Source of the DNA: JAHQVK01 sp036788295
GTDB taxonomy: Bacteria; Myxococcota; Kuafuiibacteriia; Kuafuiibacteriales; Kuafuiibacteriaceae
NCBI GenBank assembly: GCA_036788295.1
Contig: DAIQNR010000025.1
Location: 1 to 64,000 of the forward strand
Direction of reading: 5' to 3'
Length of the DNA: 64,000 nt
Shown here: positions 43,103-50,221 of the stretch, in pieces
Layout: each line of letters begins with the position of its first letter
How positions within the stretch are numbered: position 1 is the stretch's first letter
Translations under genes and position numbers: made by a program
Notes under the pieces: generated by a model
The model's database searches: none
What the model was told of the DNA's origin: nothing
What the model saw: only the letters and a program-made list of their open reading frames with translations

Positions 43103-44767
43103 TCACTCGACCGAGAATCCCCCGGGGCCGCGGACCAGCACCAGTGGCCGGAGCTGGTCGCCTCGCGCCGCCGGCTCCACCGGCCGGTTGCTGAGCACGT
43201 TGCCGTTGGCGCGCACCGTCAACGTGCCTGGCGCCGACCGCCGGCGCACGCAAGCCTGCTCGATGGCGGCGGCGAGCGCGCCCGGCGGGAGCCGGGTGTC
43301 TTCTTCGGTCAGCGCATCGACGAGCTCGTCCACGCCGATCCCGAGCAGGGCGGCGGTGAGCGCGGTGGGCAGGCTCGAGCAATCCTCTTCGTAGGACAGC
43401 AAAACAGGGTAACGCCCGTCCCTGATGACATCGCTGAGCACGATCCGCTCCGGGTTCTCGAAGGGTCCGCTTCCCGTCCACCGGCACGCTCCGAGCTCGC
43501 CCCAGCTCCCCGCCGAGCCTTTGCCGCACAGCCTGCCGTCGGGGCTCTCGAGCCGCAAGCTGACTTTCCGGAGGTCTCGGTCGAGCGGCGAATCCGGACC
43601 GCGGGCGTAGCTGAGCTCGAGGCTGAGCACCTCGACCGGCTCCGGGCTCGAGCTTCCCGACACCATGAGCGTCGCTTCTCGGTTGTCGGGGTCGTTCGAA
43701 CGAAGGCGAAGGGCGGCGGACAGGGCGCCGGGCGCGGTGGGGGAGAAGCGCAGGACAACCGGCCGCACCGCCCCGGGGGCAAGCGGGGTGTCGAGCGCGT
43801 CGGCGAGGTCGAGGTCCGGGCCCGCGCCGTCGATTTCGGCCTTCACCTCGAGCGGCGAGAGCCCCGTGTTCTGCACCGCGAGCTCGCGGCGGGCCTCGCG
43901 GCCGAGCCGAACCATCCCGAAATCGACGCGCTGCTCGGAGAGCGCCATCCGGGGCGGCGACTCCGCCCCCTGAAGGGGGATGAGGAGCGGCTCCCCGACC
44001 GCCGCCGTGACCCGGAGCCCGGCGGAGTGGGCGGCGCGCGCGGTGGGCGAAAAGCGCACGGTCAGGGCCAGTCTGGCCGACGCATCCTGGCGCACGGGGC
44101 CGAACGCGGCCGGCAACGCCGGCTCCGCGGTCACCGAAAACGGGGAGCCCGGCGGCTCGACGGCCGCCTGAAGTACCTGGAGAAGGGCGGCGCCGGCGCC
44201 GGAGTTGACCACCTGCACCACGAGAGATTTCGCCTCGCCTTCGGGCACGAAGCCGAAGTTGAGGCCGGCGGGGCTCGCCGAAGCCACCGGGATGCCGGGG
44301 GAGGACCCCATCACCGGGACTTGGACTTCGCCCGCGTTCGAGCGAAAGATGAGCGCGCTGCTACCGGAGCCTCCCGCGTCCGGAGTCACGGAGACCATGA
44401 CGTCGAGCGACCGTCCAGGCAGGATCGATTGCGGAAACCGATCGCAGTCCTCGCAAGAGAGCGGGCCGTCGCCTTCCACGAACGCGGAGGCCACCACGAG
44501 CGTGCACGACCCGGTGCTCTGTACCTGGATGGACCGGCGGGACGTCGCGATGGTCGCCACCCTTCCGATCGCCTCCGGCTGCACCCGGATCCCCGGCCGC
44601 TCCTGAGCTCCGGGGACGCAATCGAGCCGGGCCGGCGCCACGCAGCTTCCCTCGTGGCACACCGCGCCGGCGCTGCACGCCCCGTCGTCGGTGCAGCCAT
44701 CGAGCGGCGGCGCTTCTTCGCAGCCAAGGAGCAGCGTCCCCAGGAGGCAGACAACGGTCGAGCGCAT
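43103..44767 (-). CDS. Lipoprotein with Hydin-like (choice-of-anchor D) repeats
   Basis: A 554-residue surface lipoprotein: MRSTVVCLLGTLLLGC gives a signal peptide and lipobox, followed by a short Cys-rich module (residues 20-50, CTDDGACSAGAVC). Three immunoglobulin-like Hydin/ASPM-type repeats follow, each with the pattern LNFGFV / VDFGMV ... VQNTG ... L-x-V-x-F-S-P. The C-terminal 150 residues are unlike the repeats and may be a separate domain. No catalytic motif is seen; such proteins often mediate adhesion or structural display. ATG 44767 was chosen over an upstream start because it begins the signal peptide. Stops converge with gabT, 3 bp apart. Confidence 0.83.
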   Translation of the reverse strand: MRSTVVCLLGTLLLGCEEAPPLDGCTDDGACSAGAVCHEGSCVAPARLDCVPGAQERPGIRVQPEAIGRVATIATSRRSIQVQSTGSCTLVVASAFVEGDGPLSCEDCDRFPQSILPGRSLDVMVSVTPDAGGSGSSALIFRSNAGEVQVPVMGSSPGIPVASASPAGLNFGFVPEGEAKSLVVQVVNSGAGAALLQVLQAAVEPPGSPFSVTAEPALPAAFGPVRQDASARLALTVRFSPTARAAHSAGLRVTAAVGEPLLIPLQGAESPPRMALSEQRVDFGMVRLGREARRELAVQNTGLSPLEVKAEIDGAGPDLDLADALDTPLAPGAVRPVVLRFSPTAPGALSAALRLRSNDPDNREATLMVSGSSSPEPVEVLSLELSYARGPDSPLDRDLRKVSLRLESPDGRLCGKGSAGSWGELGACRWTGSGPFENPERIVLSDVIRDGRYPVLLSYEEDCSSLPTALTAALLGIGVDELVDALTEEDTRLPPGALAAAIEQACVRRRSAPGTLTVRANGNVLSNRPVEPAARGDQLRPLVLVRGPGGFSVE

Positions 44768-44855
44768 GGGCGCGAAGGTAGCAGGACCCGCGGCCCCGGG
44801 CCAGAGCACCGGTGGCCAACGGATGTGCTGGGCGCAGCTCAGTGGGTTTGCGCAA

Positions 44856-45266
44856 TCAGCCGAGGCCGAGCATGCCCTTCGGTCGCCATACCGAGAAGAA
44901 GGTGATCACCACCGAGGCGGCGATCGCGGACCACAGCGGCGGGCCGAGCCGGTCCGTGGCCATGAACGCGATGTCGGGGTGGGTGGCCAGGGTGGCGTAG
45001 GTTGGGGGAACGGTCAAAAAGACCTTGAGCCACACCCATCCTTTCGAGAAGAAGGTAGGACGCACCCCCATTGCGAGCAGGCCGCTGCCGATCACCGCGA
45101 GGAGCGACGGCGCGAGCACCCACTTCGCGATGAGCTCGACCGGCAACGGAGCCGGCCCCGCCGAGCCGAGCAACACGAGCTGCACCGCAAATCCCCCGAC
45201 CAGCCCGAACGATCCGAGCTCATGGAGGATCTTCACCACGCGTCCCACATCCGTTCGCTTCACCAT
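44856..45266 (-). CDS. Small integral membrane protein, DUF2269-like
   Basis: A 136-residue protein with four predicted membrane helices: FGLVGGFAVQLVLLG, ELIAKWVLAPSLLAVIGSGLLAM, GWVWLKVFLTVPPTYATLA and LWSAIAASVVITFFSVW. The first helix contains a His/Glu pair (ILHELGSFG). The layout resembles DUF2269-type membrane proteins, but the match is weak. ATG 45266 was chosen because the longer frame adds a hydrophilic, shadow-like stretch. It lies 97 bp downstream of the patatin gene and may be its own unit. Function unknown. Confidence 0.6.
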   Translation of the reverse strand: MVKRTDVGRVVKILHELGSFGLVGGFAVQLVLLGSAGPAPLPVELIAKWVLAPSLLAVIGSGLLAMGVRPTFFSKGWVWLKVFLTVPPTYATLATHPDIAFMATDRLGPPLWSAIAASVVITFFSVWRPKGMLGLG

Positions 45267-45363
45267 GGCTGCGCGGAACTGACGCTGCCACAGGGCCAGT
45301 CGCCGGTCGACGCCCGAGGCTCGACCTTCGATGGTCCTCGGCTTCCGAGCCGGCCATGCGCGA

Positions 45364-46527
45364 TCAGGGGGAGGGCGCCCGGACTCGGGACTGGGCGTGC
45401 GCCACCGTTTTCGGAGCGTCATGGCGGTCGAGCCAGGCCTCGAGCGCGGCTCCGCCGGCGTCGAGCAGGGCCTCGATCCGAGCCGGGCTCATGTGGAACT
45501 CGACCACGCCGTACCCCATGACCGGGAGGTGGCAGACCAGGTCCGGGTGCTGGCTCACCTCGGCCCGGTCGTTGCCATCGAGCACGGTGTTCGCGAGCCG
45601 CTCCACCCGGCCCAGGAGCTGGTCGTGAAGCTTCGAAGTCCCCACGTGCTCGGTAATCGGACGCGCGCTCGTCCCTCCGGGCACGGGGAGGCGATCGTCG
45701 AGGGAGAGCCCGAGCACGATCTGATCCGGGTCCGCCGGTTCGCCCATGATGGCCTCGATCCAGGGTTCGGGAGAGACGATCAGCCGGAGAGGAAAGTTCG
45801 AGACGACGCCGCCATCGACGATCGCGTGGTCGGTGAGGCTCTCGCCCAGATAGGTGCCCCACTCGGCCCGCCACCGGACCTCGGGCCAGAAGAAGGGGAT
45901 GCTCATCGACATGCGAACAGCCCACAGAACGGGGCAGTGGGGCGTGGTCAAGTGGTTCAGCACCCGCATCGTGCCCGCGTGGGTGTCGCTGACCACCACG
46001 GAGAGATGCCTGCCGGTACGCGCGAAGAGCTCGGCGAGGCTGAGGCGGCTCATGTCCCGCCCCCCCGCGTCGAGCTTCTCCGTGAGCCACGCCAAGAACC
46101 CATCCGCCGAGAAGTATCCTCCGCGTTCCACCAGCGAAAACAAACTCGCAAAGGGCCGGACCGCGAGCAGGCGCCGAAGCAGCCAGAGCTCGGCCCGGTG
46201 CTCGAAGGCTTCGGGCACGAGCGGGATCTCGACCTCGGAGAGCAGCCCGGCGAGGCTGCTGCCGAGCAGCTCGCTGTCGTCGAAGCCTTGGGGGTGGCCG
46301 ATGAACTCCGTCATCCGCGAGGCGCCGGTCGGCCCGAGCTCGAGGCTCGTGGCCCAAAGCTCTTCTCCGCTGTACCCCGAGGCGACGAGGGCGGCCGTGA
46401 TGGCCCCCGCAGACGTCCCCACCACGCGGCCGGGTGCGTGGCCCGACCGCTCGAGAGCGGCCAGCGCGCCGTTCAGGGCGAGGCCTCGGGCTCCGCCCCC
46501 CTGAAACACGATGTCGAGCGTCTTCAT
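45364..46527 (-). CDS. Patatin-like phospholipase
   Basis: A 387-residue patatin-fold lipase with a Ser-Asp dyad. The oxyanion loop is QGGGARGLALNG (about 9-20), the nucleophile is in GTSAG (Ser39), and the catalytic Asp is in AIVDGGVVSNFPL. There is no signal peptide, so it acts in the cytoplasm or is an effector exported another way. It starts 4 bp after the stop of the lipoxygenase gene, implying coupled translation. The pair could release polyunsaturated fatty acids from membrane lipids and oxygenate them. Patatin relatives also include secreted toxins; no export signal supports that here. Confidence 0.92.
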   Translation of the reverse strand: MKTLDIVFQGGGARGLALNGALAALERSGHAPGRVVGTSAGAITAALVASGYSGEELWATSLELGPTGASRMTEFIGHPQGFDDSELLGSSLAGLLSEVEIPLVPEAFEHRAELWLLRRLLAVRPFASLFSLVERGGYFSADGFLAWLTEKLDAGGRDMSRLSLAELFARTGRHLSVVVSDTHAGTMRVLNHLTTPHCPVLWAVRMSMSIPFFWPEVRWRAEWGTYLGESLTDHAIVDGGVVSNFPLRLIVSPEPWIEAIMGEPADPDQIVLGLSLDDRLPVPGGTSARPITEHVGTSKLHDQLLGRVERLANTVLDGNDRAEVSQHPDLVCHLPVMGYGVVEFHMSPARIEALLDAGGAALEAWLDRHDAPKTVAHAQSRVRAPSP

Positions 46528-46531
46528 GGCG

Positions 46532-49075
46532 TCAGATCGCGATGCTGGAGGCGACGTTTTCGGGCAGCAGGTAGGGATAGGGGTCGAGCCCCTCTGCGAC
46601 CAGGGCCTCGTTTCTCGCTCGAATCTTCGCCGAGATGTCCTTCAGCGCGGCCTGGAAGCGGTGGTGCGCTTCGGGATGGATCTCGGCCATCGCGTCCACC
46701 GCGGTCAAGGGGTGATCGCTGGGCAGACCGAGCAGCCAGGCGAAGCTGATTTGGAAGTGGCTCACCTTCGGGCCGGGCAGCGCGTCGGCGATGACCTTCG
46801 GGTCGATCTCGTCCATGCCCTCGGGCATGGCGGCAAACAGCGAGTCGGGCCGGTTCGGGACGTACGAGAGGAAGTGGTACTGCGAGAAGTTCACCGCCGA
46901 GTGCTGCGCGCTCACCGCCCATATGAGGGCTTGAAGGGTGTCCACCAGCAAGGCGCGCGTCGGGAAGCTCTTTGGGAACCCGGGGATGTCGGCCTTGTCG
47001 GGGTGGGTGGACTCCGCTGCCCAGGCGGCGAGCGCGGTGTCGGCAGCGACGGCGCCGTCGTCCGGGTAGGCCGAAGTCACGACGTCACGCACGTAGTCAC
47101 CGAGCGCGTTCCAGACCAAGAACCCATCGTCCCGGTAGAAGTATCCCTCGAGGCCGTCGCTTCGGGCCTCGTCGAAGCCCCGCCGAGCGAGCTCCTTTGG
47201 GAAGCTCTGCTCAAAGAAGTCAAAGCTCTTCCACGCTCCGAGAAACATCTGGAGAGCTTGAGCGGTCCCGGTCGAGAACGTCCGGTCGGTGAACGGAGCG
47301 ATCTCCGACACCAAGGTCTGCCGAGCCAAGAAGTTGATCCCGATCGTATCGCGAAAGTGGGGGGCGAGCAGCCTCGAGACGACGTGATCCGAAGGCAGGG
47401 CGTCGTGCCACGCGACCACGAAGGGCTCCATGGCGAGGTGGGCGTAGCCAAGGTGGAACAGCCACTGGTGGTATTGGTTGTCGGCGCACGCGACGTGCAT
47501 CTTCGCGAAGGCCCACCGGTTTTTCGGCGTGCTGTCGGGGGTGTACACCGGGTTCGGGCCGGCGCTGCGGGTGAGCTGGATCGCGGCCAGGTTCAATCGG
47601 GGCCGGGCTCCCGGGGGCTGCTCGACGTACACGAGCACGTACGGCGCATAGAAAACCATGTCACGGTAGGGCTTCAGATCCGCGAGCGCGGCGTAGTCGA
47701 GCAGGTAGAGCCGACGGTTGGCGGCGAGCGCCTCGAGGGACTGCCCGCCCGGCTGGAGCGACCTCATGCCGGCGGGGACCACGGCGATGTCGGTCACCCT
47801 CGTGAGGACCATCGGGCCGACCCCCTGGATGAACTGCCGGGCGAGCTCCGCGTCGTCTCTCCAGTGATCGACGATGTGCTTCGGGGGCTCGACCCACCCG
47901 CCGAAGTACGCGAGATACGGATCTTGGGTGTCCGCCTCGGCGCGCTTCAGGAAGGAGGCCTGGCTGTACAGGTACTCGACCCCCCGCTGCACGAGGCGGC
48001 CGATCTTCTCCGGCGACAAGGCGGCCTCCGGGGGAAGCCCCGCGACCATGCGCGGGAGATCCTCGAGCGGGACGTCCGGGAGGGCCTTGGTCCGGTCGTA
48101 GCGGGCGTAGCCCCATTTTGGCTGCGGCCCCTGCGCCACCTGCTGCGCGATCTGGAGGGCCTGCTTCGTGAGCTTCTCGAGCATGGTCTGGAGCACGGCG
48201 AGGTGCTCGAGGCGCTGCTCTACGTCGGTTTCGGGGAGCGAATCCCCCTGCTTCAGCCGCAGCGTGAGCTCCAGCGCGACCGTCCCGTTCGAGGGGCCGG
48301 CCGAGCCGTGGAGGTTGACCGTCACCGACTTCTTTTCGCCCGACGGGAGGCCGTGGATTTCCACCTCGGACGCCCCGAGCGGGAGGTCGCGCCCCAGGTG
48401 CGCATCCCACGCCGACATGCGCAGACGGCCTTGGTTCGAGAGGACCTCGAGCGAAAAACTCTCCCCGAACACTGGCGACTCCGTGAGGTGCCGAACCCGC
48501 GTCCGCACGGGGACTCCGCCATCGAGATCCACGACCACATAGGCCTCGGTGGGGAGCAGGGACCCGTTCTTCAAGCCTTGCGCCCGGCCCACGCGCACCT
48601 CGAGTGTCCCGAGCGAGGGGTTGAAGTGGCGATCGAGGGACGCGAGCGCGCCCTGGTACACCTCCGTTTGCGTGGACCGGATTTGACCGAGAAGGATGGC
48701 GTTCGCCTTGCTCCAGGACCGCCAGACCACGAGCGTGGTTCCCTGTCCCCCGTCCGACATCTGAACCCGGGTGACCGCCCCCTCGAAGGTGGGCACGCTC
48801 GGCTCCACCGACAGCATGTCGTAGCGCTCGGTGTAGGCCTCGTCGTTCCGCTCGACGAGGCGCTCGCGGTACGTGCGCCCGCTCTTGGTGAGAAACGTCC
48901 GCACGCACCCCACCACGTCTTGCCCGGGGTCTTCGAGACGAACCCACTCGTAGATCGGCCACCACTGCATGATCTCGGGGCCGAAAGGTCGAAAGGCCGC
49001 CCATACTTGGGCGAGCGGGGCTCGGATGACTCCCGTCACTTCGACGGTCGGGGGCGCGGTGAGGTCGATGGGCAT
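46532..49075 (-). CDS. SRPBCC-C2-lipoxygenase fusion protein (847 aa)
   Basis: Lipoxygenases insert oxygen into polyunsaturated fatty acids using non-haem iron. Residues about 10-150 form an SRPBCC (START-like) lipid-binding module (VEVTGVIRAPLAQVWAAFRPFG). Residues 155-270 form a C2-like beta sandwich (LEVRVGRAQGLKNG). The catalytic domain runs from about 340 to the end. Iron ligands are all present: His536 and His541 in HQWLFHLGYAH, His725 and Asn729 in AQHSAVNFSQYHF, and the terminal Ile847. YVPNRP is conserved. The usual PLAT domain is replaced by SRPBCC plus C2. An AAGGAA ribosome site precedes ATG 49075. It sits between the NTF2-like and patatin genes in one operon. Confidence 0.9.
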   Translation of the reverse strand: MPIDLTAPPTVEVTGVIRAPLAQVWAAFRPFGPEIMQWWPIYEWVRLEDPGQDVVGCVRTFLTKSGRTYRERLVERNDEAYTERYDMLSVEPSVPTFEGAVTRVQMSDGGQGTTLVVWRSWSKANAILLGQIRSTQTEVYQGALASLDRHFNPSLGTLEVRVGRAQGLKNGSLLPTEAYVVVDLDGGVPVRTRVRHLTESPVFGESFSLEVLSNQGRLRMSAWDAHLGRDLPLGASEVEIHGLPSGEKKSVTVNLHGSAGPSNGTVALELTLRLKQGDSLPETDVEQRLEHLAVLQTMLEKLTKQALQIAQQVAQGPQPKWGYARYDRTKALPDVPLEDLPRMVAGLPPEAALSPEKIGRLVQRGVEYLYSQASFLKRAEADTQDPYLAYFGGWVEPPKHIVDHWRDDAELARQFIQGVGPMVLTRVTDIAVVPAGMRSLQPGGQSLEALAANRRLYLLDYAALADLKPYRDMVFYAPYVLVYVEQPPGARPRLNLAAIQLTRSAGPNPVYTPDSTPKNRWAFAKMHVACADNQYHQWLFHLGYAHLAMEPFVVAWHDALPSDHVVSRLLAPHFRDTIGINFLARQTLVSEIAPFTDRTFSTGTAQALQMFLGAWKSFDFFEQSFPKELARRGFDEARSDGLEGYFYRDDGFLVWNALGDYVRDVVTSAYPDDGAVAADTALAAWAAESTHPDKADIPGFPKSFPTRALLVDTLQALIWAVSAQHSAVNFSQYHFLSYVPNRPDSLFAAMPEGMDEIDPKVIADALPGPKVSHFQISFAWLLGLPSDHPLTAVDAMAEIHPEAHHRFQAALKDISAKIRARNEALVAEGLDPYPYLLPENVASSIAI

Positions 49076-49093
49076 GCGGATTCCTTTTCGGGT

Positions 49094-49570
49094 TCAGGTT
49101 TCGCGGACGAGCCGAATGGTCATGCGGGCCACCCGGGGGAGGAGCCCGCCGTAGTCTACGACTTCCCAATCGTGGAGGGAGCGGACGAGGAAGGGCTGGT
49201 CGGTCACCGTGAGCCCTGGTCCTCGGATGTGGGTCACGGACCGCCACCGGCCGCCAGCCGCTCGCGAGATGTCCACCGACTCCACGATATGGACGTCCTG
49301 CTTCACCATCTGGGGGAAGCGGGCAAACCAGACGCGCACGGCTTCGATCGTCGTGAGCGTCTGCTTCTCCTCGAGCAGCTCGATCGTGAACCCCTCGGGC
49401 GAGAGCAGGTCGAGCAGAGGCGCTGCGTCCCCTCGATTGGCATCCCACACCGACATCCAGAGATGCACCAGAGCGAGGATGCGATTGCGGGCGGCTTCGA
49501 GCTCGAAGTCCACCGCCGGGGCGGTCCCGAGAAGAGGCGTGTTTGCGGTGGTAGATGTAGGTGCGGCCAT
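49094..49570 (-). CDS. NTF2-like/SnoaL-type small protein
   Basis: A 158-residue cone-shaped NTF2-like protein. The N-terminal helix ARNRILALVHLWMSVWDAN, the acidic-turn segment APLLDLLSPEGFTIELLEEKQTL, VRVWFARFPQMV and the strands GGRWRSVTHIRG and HDWEVVDYG match the SnoaL/NTF2 pattern. Such proteins act as isomerases, cyclases or binding proteins for hydrophobic small molecules. It is the first gene of the lipoxygenase operon, ending 18 bp before it, so binding or converting an oxylipin is a reasonable guess. ATG 49570 was chosen; the longer frame has no family features. Confidence 0.77.
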   Translation of the reverse strand: MAAPTSTTANTPLLGTAPAVDFELEAARNRILALVHLWMSVWDANRGDAAPLLDLLSPEGFTIELLEEKQTLTTIEAVRVWFARFPQMVKQDVHIVESVDISRAAGGRWRSVTHIRGPGLTVTDQPFLVRSLHDWEVVDYGGLLPRVARMTIRLVRET

Positions 49571-49867
49571 GGTGGGTCTTCTTTTCGGCTCGATGCGAGC
49601 CAGGACATTCGGCCCTGTGTCGCCCGAGCAGAGACAACCGGAAACGAGAGCGCCGTCAAGACCGCCCCAGACCACCCCGATGTGCCGTGCAAAACTTGCC
49701 CCCTGTTTTCGTACTTCGAAGGCGGTGCACATCGCGAGCGAGTCGTGTCGGAAGAACTATCGAGTCGGACAGGGCGTGCCAGCGCCGATGGAGCGGACCG
49801 CCATCGCTCCTCATCGGCACGCTCGAGTCCGCGTAGGGGCCTTGCTGAGGGCATCGAGCCCCCCCGC
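49571..49867. other. Upstream region of the lipoxygenase operon, no gene seen
   Basis: This 297-bp stretch contains only overlapping frames with shadow-like composition. The promoter of the minus-strand operon must be here or further upstream, but I could not pick a convincing -35/-10 pair. Confidence 0.5.
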
Positions 49868-50077
49868 CATCACGACACCCCGTCCATCGCCCCCTGCGGC
49901 CTCGCGCTCTACGACGGCCCCATGTTTCCCGGGTGGAAGAAGAACCCATTGCTCGGCGCCCTCGCCGGGCGCCATCTGAACCGCGTCGTCCTCGACGACA
50001 ATGGCCAGTTCGTGAAGGAGGAGCGCATCGGCAACGCGTGGGGCCTCCGCATCCGAGCTCCGCCCGGAAAGATCGGG
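49868..50077 (+). pseudogene. C-terminal remnant of a PQQ-dependent sugar dehydrogenase
   Basis: About 70 codons in one frame read DTPSIAPCGLALYDGPMFPG, then a WKKNPLLGALAGRHLNRVVL-like strand, and end VKEERIGNAWGLRIR. This matches the last blades of soluble glucose/sorbosone dehydrogenases (PQQ-binding beta-propellers), including the Y-D-G-x-x-F-P-x-W and GALAGxHL signatures. No start, no upstream blades and no DxxGxxYxLTD-type ending are present, so it is a short relic of a larger gene. It points to past deletion or rearrangement between the lipoxygenase operon and the next lipoprotein. Confidence 0.7.
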
Positions 50078-50221
50078 CCTTGTTCGTTGCCGGCCGCCCC
50101 AAACGATGGCCTCGATGCCTGTCAACGCCCCCGAACGGCCCATCAACCGTCGCCGATGACCGTTTTGCCGCGCCGGACGCCTGCCTGTGCGGCGCCTGGC
50201 CGGATTGCTTTGCCTTCGGCG

